From assembly GCA_020073705.1 (NCBI GenBank), contig JAIQES010000002.1, forward strand, positions 1-64,000: a stretch of DNA of 64,000 nucleotides. The letters are read 5' to 3'. The DNA comes from Terriglobia bacterium (GTDB lineage: Bacteria > Acidobacteriota > Terriglobia > Acidiferrales > UBA7541). The notes beneath the pieces are model-generated. The model did no database searches, was not told the DNA's origin, and saw nothing but the letters and a program-made list of their open reading frames with translations. Within the stretch, counting starts at the first letter, position 1, and each line of letters opens with the position of its first letter. Both the position numbers and the translations under genes were made by a program. Positions 15,940 through 25,412 of this stretch are shown here, in pieces.

Positions 15940-16404
15940 TCAGTTCCTTATTCTAGGATGACGATCCAGAAGTTTTGCGGGAATACGCTTTGTCGCGGTG
16001 AATTCCTCGCGCCATCCACGGAGTTACCAAATCAGTGACGAACCCGTAGTTCGAGTCATTAAACAGCCCGTGAGACCAGTCCAATTTCTCCCAAATAGGC
16101 CGCGCATGTATTCGACGGGATGAAACATGTACTGTATCCGCTGTTCGGTGTCAAGTTCGAAAGCGAGTCTGGCGATGGGTTGCCGCTCAGCAGACCACCG
16201 CGTAATCATTTCAGGAAAACTAATCAGGAAAGAACTACGAAGTCTCACTCCGGAACTTCCAGGCTTAACTTGTACTGCAAGTTAACATACCTACTACGCG
16301 GAAACGGTAGTCGGCGACGCCTCCACGACGGGCCTGGGAAAAGCGATAGCGTTGCGTCCGAAGATTCATCGAAAACGATGCAGTTAAAACCCGGAGTCCG
16401 GATT
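15940..16404. other. Intergenic region, possible decayed gene on the minus strand
   Basis: 465 bases without an intact gene. The minus strand from about 16248 reads a protein-like segment (FHPVEYMRGLFGRN) and, after a shift of frame near 16080, a second one (WSHGLFNDSNYGFVTDLVTP) that ends near 15950. This looks like a frameshifted remnant, but I do not recognise the parent family. Confidence 0.3.
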
Positions 16405-17295
16405 CTATTTGGATATTGCCGCAGGCGCTTCTTGGATTGCCGTTTGATAACTCAGCGTCTCCACCCATTTGCCGTCTCGCGCAATCCAAACTCGAGTGAT
16501 GTGAAGCGGTTTGCCCCGGTCGGGCTGGTGGAGCGATAACATAACGACTGCATCTCCGAAGTCAAACATGCGCGCAGATACCAGCGGCGTGGGCGAAACT
16601 CCAGCCATCTTTTCGCGCTCGAGCCCCGCCATTCGCTCCGCTTTGTCGAGCAGCACGTCGCTGTTGGAACTGGCCGCCGCGAATTCATCGGCAACATGCG
16701 TGCCAAAATCGGACGCGTTATGGGCCACGGCCGCGCTTTCAAGCCCCAGGTACGAAGCGATGACCGCCTTCTCGGTTTCATTTTTCGGATGGTACGGAAC
16801 ACTCTTGCACGGATTCTCGCAGGCACGGCCCGCGCCGGGCGCAAACGTAGGAGGCGCATCGAGCGATTTTACCTCTTGATAAACAAGCGCTCGCCAGCCC
16901 GCGGGACGCTTCACCCAGACGCGCAAGATGTGCACTTTCCCGGCGTCCTTCTGCACGACCGCGACCTGCCCATAGGTGTACTCCCTTACCCGAGCACTTT
17001 CGCCGCCAGTGGCAAATTCAGGCCCTTTCCCGGCGTCGAAGCTACGAAGAACCTGCGCTCTCGCGCTGGTCTTTCCAGCCGCGTCGGTCCATGTAAATTC
17101 CGCGTCGAGGAATTTGCCCACTGCCGCCTTGGCAATCTTCTTGTCCGCAATGCCCACGGCCTGCTCAAAAGCACGATCGGCCTCGCGCACCGCCTCCATG
17201 TCGTCGGGAGCGGCAACCGGCCCGGCGGTCAGCGCGGCAACGGCCCCGGCACATGCAATTCCGATGGCGAACACACTTGCCAAAAGGCGCTTCAT
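16405..17295 (-). CDS. Exported protein with two SnoaL/DUF4440-like domains
   Basis: A 296-aa protein with a signal peptide (about residues 1-28). Two NTF2-like halves follow, residues 33-150 and 175-290. Each starts with a helix carrying E-x2-V or E-x3-A patterns (AVREADRAFEQAV and AVIASYLGLESAAV) and ends with a strand pair containing HI-x-RVW (HILRVWVKR and HITRVWIAR). The repeat of this last motif supports an internal duplication. The ATG has GGAGGATGCA upstream. NTF2-like folds bind small ligands or act as enzymes; no catalytic set can be read here. Confidence 0.75.
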   Translation of the reverse strand: MKRLLASVFAIGIACAGAVAALTAGPVAAPDDMEAVREADRAFEQAVGIADKKIAKAAVGKFLDAEFTWTDAAGKTSARAQVLRSFDAGKGPEFATGGESARVREYTYGQVAVVQKDAGKVHILRVWVKRPAGWRALVYQEVKSLDAPPTFAPGAGRACENPCKSVPYHPKNETEKAVIASYLGLESAAVAHNASDFGTHVADEFAAASSNSDVLLDKAERMAGLEREKMAGVSPTPLVSARMFDFGDAVVMLSLHQPDRGKPLHITRVWIARDGKWVETLSYQTAIQEAPAAISK

Positions 17296-17575
17296 TGCAT
17301 CCTCCTGCGATTCGGATCTAATAGGAACAAAATTCTAGACCCAGAGGATGCCTTCTTACAACCCTTGGATCGCTATTTTCGCAAATGCCGCCCTGTTGAT
17401 TGCCAGGGCCGATTATTGTGAGCCTGTATTGATGATTGAGCCGGTCCGCGATCTCATTCAGATAGGGACAGGTGGCCCGGGCTTTGAGCGGTTTTGAATT
17501 TGTGGGTGGCCCGTCCTTCGTTGTGGGAAGGGCGGGTGGCCGCGCCGTTACGCGAGGTACAAACTTCGGCGTGCC
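17296..17575. other. Region downstream of leuD, part of the repeated unit
   Basis: Bases 17481-17575 follow the leuD stop on its transcript side and recur, partly, next to both displaced leuD ends. A hairpin (GGCCCGTCCTTC ... GGAAGGGCGGGTGGCC, 17507-17541) lies within it and may end the leuCD transcript. The rest holds nothing I recognise. Confidence 0.55.
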
Positions 17576-17710
17576 CTACCGTCTGGCGGAATACTTTGAG
17601 TCCACGGCCTCATATATCGTGGCGTGCGGGTGCTTGGCCTGTTCGTAGGCGGTAATATCGGCCTCATGTTTGAGAGTAAGTCCGATGTCGTCCAGGCCTT
17701 CCAGAAGGAC
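17481..17710. repeat. Parent copy of the leuD 3'-end direct repeat
   Basis: The last 45 codons of leuD plus about 95 downstream bases. Related copies lie at 13594-13794 and 14537-14666 in the same orientation. Three direct copies around small cargo segments is the pattern expected of an attachment site at a gene's 3' end, or of old tandem duplications. Confidence 0.7.
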
Positions 17711-18214
17711 ACGCTTGCGGAACTCGCCGATTTCAAACTTATAGCTCAACCCGTGCGCATCGCTGATGGTTTGACTGGGCAAATCCACCGTCAGCTTGTA
17801 GCCTTCCTCGCTTTCTGCGAGTTTGAATAGTTCATCCACCTGATTTTCGGCCAGCGTGACGGGAAGAATACCGTTCTTGAAGCAATTGTTATAGAAAATG
17901 TCGGCATAGCTTGGAGCAATTATGACGCGGAAGCCGTAGTCGGCGAGGGCCCAGGGGGCATGCTCGCGGCTTGAGCCGCACCCGCAATTAGCGCGAGCCA
18001 ACATGATCGATGCGCCTTTATACCGCGGCCAGTTCAGGATGAAGTCTGGGTTCGGTTTCTCACCCGGGAGATAGCGCCAGTCGTAAAACAGCACCCGGCC
18101 GAAGCCCTGTTTTGTCTGGAGCTTCAGGAACTGCTTCGGCACCATCTGATCCGTGTCCACATTTACACGGTCGAGCGGAAAGACCAGTCCGGTATGTCGT
18201 GAAAAAGGCTGCAT
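17576..18214 (-). CDS. leuD: 3-isopropylmalate dehydratase, small subunit
   Basis: With LeuC, isomerises 2- to 3-isopropylmalate in leucine biosynthesis. The 212-aa length fits. Recognisable are the substrate-loop region [19 protein letters not shown] and [15 protein letters not shown], which shapes the active site with LeuC's cluster. The ATG at 18214 has GGAGAAAACG upstream and gives the usual N-terminus; an upstream in-frame extension overlaps leuC and is rejected. It follows leuC by 65 bases on the same strand. Its 3' end is the source of two displaced fragments 3 and 4 kb away. Confidence 0.93.
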   Translation of the reverse strand: MQPFSRHTGLVFPLDRVNVDTDQMVPKQFLKLQTKQGFGRVLFYDWRYLPGEKPNPDFILNWPRYKGASIMLARANCGCGSSREHAPWALADYGFRVIIAPSYADIFYNNCFKNGILPVTLAENQVDELFKLAESEEGYKLTVDLPSQTISDAHGLSYKFEIGEFRKRVLLEGLDDIGLTLKHEADITAYEQAKHPHATIYEAVDSKYSARR

Positions 18215-18279
18215 CGTTTTCTCCGGCGGGTTCCACGCTTCAATTGAAGCGTTCAGCGTAAAAGTAGGGCCCGCACCCT

Positions 18280-19701
18280 CTACTCCACTGCGTCCACGTT
18301 CCACTCGCGCACGTCCACGAAGTGGCCGGCGATGGCCGCGGCTGCGGCCATGATTGGGCTCACCAGATGTGTTCGGCTGTCCTTCCCCTGGCGGCCTTCG
18401 AAATTCCGATTCGAAGTGCTGGCGGATCGCTCACCGGGTGGGAGTACGTCGGGATTCATGGCGATGCACATGCTGCAACCTGCATCGCGCCATTCGAATC
18501 CGGCGTCACGGAAAATTTTGTCGAGCCCTTCGCTTTCCGCCTTCGCCTTGATAGTCATCGAGCCAGGTACCACCAGCGCTTCCTTGAGATCCTTGGAGAT
18601 GTGCTTGCCGGCGACGACGCGCGCCGCGGCCCGAAGGTCGTTCAAGCGCGAATTCGTGCACGATCCGATGAAAACCCGATCGACGGGGATATCAACCAGA
18701 GGGGTGCCAGGCTTAAGCCCCATGTATTCGAGGGCGCGTGCAACAGCCTTTTGATCATCGGGATCGTGGAAGGAAGCTGGATCGGGCACCCGACCGGTAA
18801 CGCCGGTGACCATGCCGGGGTTTGTTCCCCAGGTCACCTGCGGGGCAAGCTTCGACGCGTCGAGCGTGACTGTGCCGTCGAATGCTGCGCCGGGATCGGT
18901 GGCGAGAGCCCTCCAGCCCTCGACGGCTTCCTGAAATGCCTTCCCACGCGGAACAAAGGGCCGCCCTTCCATGTAGGCGAAGGTCGTGTCGTCCGGAGCA
19001 ATCATTCCGGCGCGAGCCCCGCCTTCAATGGACATGTTGCAGACCGTCATTCGGCCGTCCATCGAAAGCGCGCGAATCGCTTCGCCTGAGTACTCGACCA
19101 CGCGGCTAGTGCCGCCCGCAATGCCGATCTTTCCGATGATCGCGAGAATAATATCTTTGGCCGAAACGCCCTTCGAGCGCTTTCCGTTGACGACGATATT
19201 CATCGTCTTCGATTCGTATTGCGAAAGGCACTGCGTTGCGAGCACATGCTCGACCTCGCTTGTGCCGATCCCGAACGCCAGGGTTCCGAACGCGCCGTGC
19301 GTCGAGGTGTGACTGTCGCCGCAGACGATGGTCTGGCCAGGCTGCGTGATGCCAAGCTCCGGACCGATGATGTGCACGATGCCCTGGTTTCGGCTGAACA
19401 TGTCGAACAGTGTGATGCTGAACTCACGGCAGTTGCGCGCGAGCGCCTCGAGTTGTCCGGCCGCGGCCTCGTCAAGGATCGGCAGATTGCGATTCTTGGT
19501 CGGGACGGAGTGGTCCATGACGGCGAAAGCCAAGTCAGGCCGCCGTACCGTGCGGCCTGCCGCTTTCAACCCGGCAAAAGCCTGCGGGGACGTGCCTTCG
19601 TGGACCAGGTGGCGGTCAATATAGATTAAAGAAGGTTCTCCGGGGGCCTCGCGCACAACATGCGCGTCCCATATTTTGCGATACATTGTGCGAGGAATCA
19701 T
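18280..19701 (-). CDS. leuC: 3-isopropylmalate dehydratase, large subunit
   Basis: Aconitase-family subunit of 473 aa that carries the 4Fe-4S cluster of isopropylmalate isomerase. The three cluster cysteines are Cys348 (GSCTNS), Cys409 and Cys412 (AGCSMC). The His/Asp-rich motifs VMDHSVPT and [13 protein letters not shown] are present. The ATG at 19701 has TAGGA upstream; a second ATG five codons later is possible. leuD follows. The gene is divergent from the degP-like gene, with the two promoters in about 170 bases. Confidence 0.94.
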   Translation of the reverse strand: MIPRTMYRKIWDAHVVREAPGEPSLIYIDRHLVHEGTSPQAFAGLKAAGRTVRRPDLAFAVMDHSVPTKNRNLPILDEAAAGQLEALARNCREFSITLFDMFSRNQGIVHIIGPELGITQPGQTIVCGDSHTSTHGAFGTLAFGIGTSEVEHVLATQCLSQYESKTMNIVVNGKRSKGVSAKDIILAIIGKIGIAGGTSRVVEYSGEAIRALSMDGRMTVCNMSIEGGARAGMIAPDDTTFAYMEGRPFVPRGKAFQEAVEGWRALATDPGAAFDGTVTLDASKLAPQVTWGTNPGMVTGVTGRVPDPASFHDPDDQKAVARALEYMGLKPGTPLVDIPVDRVFIGSCTNSRLNDLRAAARVVAGKHISKDLKEALVVPGSMTIKAKAESEGLDKIFRDAGFEWRDAGCSMCIAMNPDVLPPGERSASTSNRNFEGRQGKDSRTHLVSPIMAAAAAIAGHFVDVREWNVDAVE

Positions 19702-19816
19702 ATTTGTGCGTCCTAGTTTAGCAGGGCGGGGGAATTTCGCAACCCACCCTTTTGTACTGTGGTTGCTCACACGCATTGGCGGCGTACGTCGACAAGGATG
19801 CGCGTCCGCTGTAGAG

Positions 19817-19825
19817 TGGTATAAT
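19817..19825 (+). promoter_or_regulatory. Extended -10 promoter of the DegP-like gene
   Basis: TGGTATAAT is a perfect extended -10 (TGn + TATAAT), 46 bases before the ATG at 19872. No good -35 at normal spacing, as expected for extended -10 promoters. Confidence 0.6.
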
Positions 19826-19871
19826 AATATTTGTGGTTGGCCAAAACGACTGGCCTAGAGGAGTGAATAAC

Positions 19872-21455
19872 ATGGGCATGCAGCTTCGAGAATTTGCTGC
19901 CTGGGCGCGAAACCGGAAGGTTATGGCGACCCTGCTGATGTCGATGACATTGGCCGTTGGCATATTGGTTGGCACCGTGATCTCTGGGCGCGTGGGCGCA
20001 TCACATCCTGCGACAGGCGTCGACGCCACACCACTGGCGATTCCGGATCCGGTACAGTTGTCCAGCGCCTTCGCTTCTATTGTGAACAAAGTGCAGCCGG
20101 CCGTCGTGAATATTTCGACGACACAGGTTATCGAACGTCGCGGTCCAGGGCGTAGTACGCCGCGCGGGCGCGACCAGATGGGCCCGCAGGATGACGACCA
20201 GCAACCATTTCAGGACTTTTTTAATCGTTTCTTCGATTTTCCGGAGCAGGGACCCACTGCCGAGCGCAGCCTTGGTTCGGGCGTGATCGTTGACAAGAAG
20301 GGATACATCCTGACGAACGGTCACGTCGTGGATCAGGCTACCAAAATCCAGGTGAGGCTCGATGGTGAACAGACGCCCTATACCGCAAAAGTGGTCGGTA
20401 CCGACGAGGAAACCGATCTCGCCATAGTGAAAATCGAAGTGGGGCACGATTTGCCTGCCGCTAAGCTGGGTAATTCCGATGCTGTTCAGGTCGGCGACTG
20501 GGCTCTTGCCATAGGCAACCCGTTCGGTTTTCTGGAAGGCAGCGTCACCGCAGGAATTATCAGCGCAAAGAATCGCGGCAATGTGGGGCAGCAATTTCAA
20601 AGATTCCTCCAGACAGATGCGGCCATCAACCCAGGGAACTCGGGCGGGCCACTGGTGAATATGGCGGGACAAGTGATCGGCATCAACACGGCGATCATTA
20701 CGGGAGGCCGCGGGAATGAAGGTGTTGGTTTTGCGCTGCCGTCGAACACGGCGATCGGCGTGTATAACCAGATCATTGCCAACGGCAAAGTCACGCGCGG
20801 TTCCATTGGCGTCAGCTTCACCGAGACTCAAGGCAGCAATCCCATCGTCCTGAAAGAACTGGGAGCGCCATACGGAATCGTGTTGCAACGCGTCGAGCCG
20901 GGCAGCCCGGCAGAGAAGGCCGGCTTACAGTCAGGGGACGTCATCATGAGTGTTAATGGCAAGCCCGTCCACACCGGCAACGATCTGGTCACTCCGATTG
21001 CCTCAACCCCGATTGGCAACAGTATCCGAGTGACCTATATCCGCGACAAGAAGGAGCACGAAGCCTCCTTGACGGTCGCCGATCGTACAAAGATTTTCCC
21101 GGACCGTGCGGGCAACGGAAACAGTAACAACAACGGCCCGACATCAGCCGAGTTCGGCCTGCGCGTGGAGGATCTCGGAACGGAACGGGCTCGGCGCGCC
21201 GGATACGAAAATATGAAGGGCGTGTTGGTGACGGAAGTCGACCCGGCAAGTTTTGCCGAGGACATTGGGTTCGTCCGCGGCGACGTCATTTCTGAGGTCA
21301 ACCACACCGCGGTTGCTTCCGTATCGGAGTACCGCCGCGTAGTCTCGGGACTGAAACAGGGAGAAGATGTCCTGTTTAAGGTCCGGCGGCGTACCGGCAA
21401 CGACCAGTTCGACACGGTGTATCTGGCCGGCGCCGTTCCGGCTCCAGAAAAGTAA
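19872..21455 (+). CDS. Periplasmic serine protease, DegP/HtrA family
   Basis: Envelope protease and chaperone of 527 aa. Residues 17-38 are a membrane anchor or signal peptide. The protease domain has His151 (TNGHVV), Asp182 (ETDLAIVKI) and Ser257 (GNSGGPL), a complete triad. A Gln/Asp/Phe-rich Q-linker (about 90-128) fits the LA loop. Two PDZ domains follow (about residues 300-395 and 420-520), with a polar Asn-rich linker between. The ATG at 19872 has GAGGAG upstream. The peptidoglycan-binding gene starts 9 bases after the stop, so both are likely co-transcribed. Confidence 0.92.
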   Translation: MGMQLREFAAWARNRKVMATLLMSMTLAVGILVGTVISGRVGASHPATGVDATPLAIPDPVQLSSAFASIVNKVQPAVVNISTTQVIERRGPGRSTPRGRDQMGPQDDDQQPFQDFFNRFFDFPEQGPTAERSLGSGVIVDKKGYILTNGHVVDQATKIQVRLDGEQTPYTAKVVGTDEETDLAIVKIEVGHDLPAAKLGNSDAVQVGDWALAIGNPFGFLEGSVTAGIISAKNRGNVGQQFQRFLQTDAAINPGNSGGPLVNMAGQVIGINTAIITGGRGNEGVGFALPSNTAIGVYNQIIANGKVTRGSIGVSFTETQGSNPIVLKELGAPYGIVLQRVEPGSPAEKAGLQSGDVIMSVNGKPVHTGNDLVTPIASTPIGNSIRVTYIRDKKEHEASLTVADRTKIFPDRAGNGNSNNNGPTSAEFGLRVEDLGTERARRAGYENMKGVLVTEVDPASFAEDIGFVRGDVISEVNHTAVASVSEYRRVVSGLKQGEDVLFKVRRRTGNDQFDTVYLAGAVPAPEK

Positions 21456-21464
21456 CCTCTACCG

Positions 21465-21893
21465 ATGAGAAAAAGATCCTGGCTCTGTTGTTTAGGGGCC
21501 GTGCTCCTTGCGAGCGCGGCCCCTGTTGTATTAACTGCCGCGCAGCCGGCTGCGACGCAGTCGTCTGTGAAGAAGAAGAAAAAGGCGGCCTCATCGAAGA
21601 AGAAGTCCAAACGCACTGTGCACGGACAAATGGCTCCCACGCCTGATCGGATTCAGGAGATTCAATCGGCCCTGAAGCGAGAGGGCGCGTTAGAGGAAGA
21701 ACCGACCGGGAAGTGGGACAACACGACCGTCGAGGCAATGAAAAAGTATCAAGGGGACCATGGACTGAATCCGACGGGCAAGATCGATGCATTAACGCTC
21801 CAAAAGCTCGGATTAGGTTCCGAAACTGCCGGTAAAGGGGCCCCGATTCCGTCATCGTCTTCCGCCGATCCGCCTTCCAATCCTGCCCCATAG
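21465..21893 (+). CDS. Exported peptidoglycan-binding domain protein
   Basis: A 142-aa protein: signal peptide (1-26), a Lys/Ser-rich linker (about 35-52), then one PG_binding_1-type domain (about 58-116) with the typical pattern [20 protein letters not shown] and [24 protein letters not shown] Ser/Pro-rich tail ends it. It probably tethers to the cell wall. It follows the DegP-like protease by 9 bases, which suggests a shared envelope role. Confidence 0.82.
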   Translation: MRKRSWLCCLGAVLLASAAPVVLTAAQPAATQSSVKKKKKAASSKKKSKRTVHGQMAPTPDRIQEIQSALKREGALEEEPTGKWDNTTVEAMKKYQGDHGLNPTGKIDALTLQKLGLGSETAGKGAPIPSSSSADPPSNPAP

Positions 21894-22030
21894 ACTCTCA
21901 CAGACGCGGTTTGACGCACCCATGTGCCTCTGCTACATTGAATTGCCACACGGGAATTTTGTCCGCAGTTATCCGGCTCGTGAAGCGGACCACCTGCTTT
22001 GTAAGGCCTCATAGATATCTAGGAGGCAGT

Positions 22031-23542
22031 ATGGCGACAAGTGCCGTTCCCAAGGTTCACAAAAACTACATTAATGGGGAGTGGGTCGAAGCGCGGGGCG
22101 GACGCGCCTTGGAAGATCGCAATCCTGCCAATCGGGCGGAACTCATCGGCATTTTCCCAGCCTCTACACAGGACGATGTGAATGACGCTGTGGACGCTGC
22201 GAAGGCCGCATTCCGGAAATGGCGCCTCGTGCCCGCCCCTAAACGTGCGGAGATCCTCTACCGCGCTGCGGAAACTCTGGTGAAGCGCAAGGAAGATCTC
22301 GCACGAGATATGACGCGTGAGATGGGGAAACCGCTCTCGGAAACGCGCGGCGATGTCCAGGAAGCCATTGACATGACCTATTACATGGCCGGAGAGGGGC
22401 GCAGGCTTTCGGGCCAGACCGTGCCCTCGGAGCTTCCGAACAAGTTTGCTATGTCGGTCCGGGAGCCGCTCGGCGTGGTGGGCATGATTACGCCGTGGAA
22501 TTTTCCGATGGCGATTCCGTCGTGGAAAATGATGCCTGCGCTGGTTTGCGGCAATACCGTGGTGATCAAGCCAGCCACGGACACGCCTCTTTCGACGTAT
22601 AACTTGGTGCAAATTCTGATTGAGGCGGGCCTGCCCGCTGGAGTTGTGAATATCGTAAACGGCAGGGGGCCCGATACAGGAATGCCGCTGGTCACTCACG
22701 CCGGTGTGGCGGCCGTGAGCTTTACCGGCTCAACCGAGACGGGCCATCTGGTGAACCAGGGTTGTGCAACTTCGTTCAAACCGTGTCATCTCGAGATGGG
22801 CGGAAAGAACATTATTATCGTCATGGACGATGCCAACCTGGAACTTGCTGTCGAAGGCGCAGTGTGGGGCGGATTCGGCACAAGCGGACAGCGCTGCACA
22901 GCTGCGAGCCGCGTCGCCGTGCACAAGAAAGTGTACAAAGAATTTCTCGATCGGTTCGCTGATCGTGTGAAGGCCCTAAAAGTAGGGGACGGACTCGACC
23001 CGGAAACCGAGATGGGCCCGCTGATCAACCAAACGCAACTTGAGACCGTTATGAAGTACGTCGAGATCGGCAAAGCCGAGGGCGCGAAGCTTGTCACCGG
23101 AGGACATCGCGCCGAATCCGGCGGCTTGGCCCGTGGCTGGTACCACGAGCCGACGATTTTTGCCGACGTGACACCGAAGATGCGTATCGCTCAGGAGGAA
23201 ATCTTCGGTCCGGTGGTTGCCTTGATTCCATTCGCATCGTTTGATGAGGCCCTCGAGATTGCCGACGATGTCGCCTATGGCCTCTCTGCCTCGATTTATA
23301 CACGCAACGTAAATCAAGCATATCGCGCCATGAGGGACCTCGAAACCGGCATCGTCTATGTGAATGCGCCCACCATCGGCGCGGAGATCCAGTTGCCGTT
23401 TGGAGGCACCAAGAGCACCGGCAATGGACACCGCGAAGCCGGAACCGCTGCCATCGACTTCTACTCCGAGTGGAAAACGCTCTACATCGACTACTCCGAC
23501 CGCCTTCAGCGCGCGCAAATTGATACCGCTGATCTTAGTTGA
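22031..23542 (+). CDS. NAD(P)-dependent aldehyde dehydrogenase
   Basis: A 503-aa soluble enzyme that oxidises an aldehyde to the acid. Active-site residues are visible: Cys289 (SGQRCT), Glu255 (LEMGGKN), Asn157 (TPWNFP) and Lys180 (VIKPA). The C-terminal motif [16 protein letters not shown] is typical of the succinate-semialdehyde / alpha-ketoglutarate-semialdehyde branch, but the substrate is not determined. The ATG is preceded by an ideal AGGAGG. It stands alone, about 180 bases before hrcA. Confidence 0.9.
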   Translation: MATSAVPKVHKNYINGEWVEARGGRALEDRNPANRAELIGIFPASTQDDVNDAVDAAKAAFRKWRLVPAPKRAEILYRAAETLVKRKEDLARDMTREMGKPLSETRGDVQEAIDMTYYMAGEGRRLSGQTVPSELPNKFAMSVREPLGVVGMITPWNFPMAIPSWKMMPALVCGNTVVIKPATDTPLSTYNLVQILIEAGLPAGVVNIVNGRGPDTGMPLVTHAGVAAVSFTGSTETGHLVNQGCATSFKPCHLEMGGKNIIIVMDDANLELAVEGAVWGGFGTSGQRCTAASRVAVHKKVYKEFLDRFADRVKALKVGDGLDPETEMGPLINQTQLETVMKYVEIGKAEGAKLVTGGHRAESGGLARGWYHEPTIFADVTPKMRIAQEEIFGPVVALIPFASFDEALEIADDVAYGLSASIYTRNVNQAYRAMRDLETGIVYVNAPTIGAEIQLPFGGTKSTGNGHREAGTAAIDFYSEWKTLYIDYSDRLQRAQIDTADLS

Positions 23543-23722
23543 GCAGCAAGCTGATCCATCGCCTCTGGTCACTGGCCAATTTTGAATTCAGCGCTAGTGT
23601 TGAAAGACGCCATTACCGGCTTTTGTTGTCAGCACAATGGCACAAGGTTCTTTCGTCGCGTTTGACGTGAGCGACTCCTGCGCATAAAATCAATTCAGGA
23701 AGATATGAGAAGCGATTGAGCA

Positions 23723-24766
23723 ATGCCACATTCCGTGCCACACAACGAGCGTAACCGGCAAATTCTTTCCGCCGTCGTCCGCGCCTATATCGAAACAGGA
23801 GAACCAGTATCCTCGCGCTCGATTTCGCGGCGGCATGTCGAAGCTCTTAGCTCCGCAACGATCCGCAACATCATGGCGGACCTCGAAGACGAGGGCTACC
23901 TCTACCAGCCGCACACCTCGGCGGGCCGAGTCCCGACCGCGGCGGCTTACCGGTTTTTTGCGCAGCAGGTGGCGGCTGTGGCGACGTTGAGCCCGGAAGA
24001 CCAGGCCTGGATCCGGGGCGAACTCGCCGCGGCGACTACCACAGAGGAAATTTCCGAGCGCGCCGGGCACGTGCTGGCGGAGGTTTCGCGCGGGCTGGGG
24101 ATTGTCGTATCGCCTCCGATTGCCAAGACGGTGCTCGAACACATGCGGTTCATTCTTCTGCCCGATGGGCGCGTCGTGGTTGTCCTAGTCTCTACCGGCG
24201 GAGCCACTCGAGACAAGATCATTCGGCCCGAGCGAGCGTTTAACCAGGCTGACCTTGATCGCACGGCGGATTATCTGAACCGTCATTATGTTGGGCGCAC
24301 GCTCGAAGCCATTCGCGCGGATCTTCTCGCCCGTCTGGCGAAGGAGCAGGAGCGCTATGACCTTCTGGCCCGCGATGCGCTGGCCCTCTGCGACCCGGAA
24401 ATGTTAGAGCAAGGCTCGACACAACGCGTGCACATCGAAGGGGCCGCGCAGATGGCCGCTGCGGCCGAGTTCGCCGATCAGGCGCAGTTGCGGGAAATTC
24501 TCGTGGCGATCGAGGAAAAACACAAATTGATCGCATTGCTCGCCGGCTGCATTGATACGCCCGATCCAGTGCACGTGCAGATCGGTGTCAAGGGCATTGA
24601 TCCGGCGGGCGAACATCTGTCGCTGATCAGTGCGCCGTATTCGTTCCAGGACCAATCGCAGGGCACGGTCGGCGTGCTGGGGCCCATGCGAATGCATTAT
24701 GAGCGTGCAATTACCGCGGTGGCATTTGTCGCCCGCGCATTCAGCGAAACATTGGACCGGAGTTAG
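23723..24766 (+). CDS. hrcA: Heat-shock transcriptional repressor HrcA
   Basis: Represses chaperone genes by binding CIRCE and responds to GroEL. The 347-aa protein has the N-terminal winged helix (about 5-80), including SSATIRNIMADLEDEGYL and TSAGRVPT, and the C-terminal HrcA domain ending GPMRMHYERAITAV. I do not find a CIRCE element in the 180 bases upstream, so autoregulation is not evident here. It heads the hrcA-grpE-dnaJ cluster. Confidence 0.93.
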   Translation: MPHSVPHNERNRQILSAVVRAYIETGEPVSSRSISRRHVEALSSATIRNIMADLEDEGYLYQPHTSAGRVPTAAAYRFFAQQVAAVATLSPEDQAWIRGELAAATTTEEISERAGHVLAEVSRGLGIVVSPPIAKTVLEHMRFILLPDGRVVVVLVSTGGATRDKIIRPERAFNQADLDRTADYLNRHYVGRTLEAIRADLLARLAKEQERYDLLARDALALCDPEMLEQGSTQRVHIEGAAQMAAAAEFADQAQLREILVAIEEKHKLIALLAGCIDTPDPVHVQIGVKGIDPAGEHLSLISAPYSFQDQSQGTVGVLGPMRMHYERAITAVAFVARAFSETLDRS

Positions 24767-24771
24767 CGAAC

Positions 24772-25398
24772 GTGGCAGAACCCAAACGCGAGGAAGAAAA
24801 AGTGATTCCTTTTGACTCTGAGCATGGCGGGGAGGCGGCGAACGAGTCCCTGTCGCGCCCTGGAGACGACTCTCCGTCACAAGCCTCGGAGACGGGAGGT
24901 GATTCCGCGGTCGCCGCAGAGATCGCCAAGCTCCGCGGCGAGAAGGATGATTTGCAGCAATTGCTTATCCGCAGACAAGCGGACTTCGAAAATTATCGGA
25001 AGAGGATCGAGCGCGACCGGCATGAAGAGGGTCGCCGGGGAGTTGAGCGCCTGATCACGGAACTGATCCCCGTTCTCGATGCGTTTGATCGCGCGCTCCA
25101 TGCGCACGAGGATCCTGCCAACGAGGAATATCGCCAGGGAGTGACGTTGATTCGGAAGCAGCTCTGGGACGCGCTGGCACGCCATGGAGTTACGCGCATC
25201 GATGCTGCTGGAAAGATGTTCGATCCGCACGTCCACCAGGCAATAGAGCGCGTCGAATCGATAGAATGTCCCGACGGTTCCATCGTCGATGTATTTCAGG
25301 ATGGGTACCTGTTCCACGGACGCGTCCTGCGGCCTGCAATTGTCCGCGTCGCCGTTCATCCCAATGACGCCGTAAATTCGGAAACAAGGAAGAACTAG
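24772..25398 (+). CDS. grpE: Nucleotide exchange factor GrpE
   Basis: Releases ADP from DnaK. The 208-aa protein has an acidic disordered N-terminus, a coiled-coil segment (about 45-100, LRGEKDDLQQLLIRRQADFE) and the C-terminal beta domain with VHPNDAVN-type ending. The start is GTG, 5 bases after hrcA, so translation is probably coupled. dnaK is not in the window. Confidence 0.93.
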   Translation: MAEPKREEEKVIPFDSEHGGEAANESLSRPGDDSPSQASETGGDSAVAAEIAKLRGEKDDLQQLLIRRQADFENYRKRIERDRHEEGRRGVERLITELIPVLDAFDRALHAHEDPANEEYRQGVTLIRKQLWDALARHGVTRIDAAGKMFDPHVHQAIERVESIECPDGSIVDVFQDGYLFHGRVLRPAIVRVAVHPNDAVNSETRKN

Positions 25399-25412
25399 GA
25401 GGGCCGGCAAAC

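Noticed and set aside
23543-23722. CIRCE operator upstream of hrcA
   Set aside because: I looked for TTAGCACTC and its inverted partner and found no convincing match.
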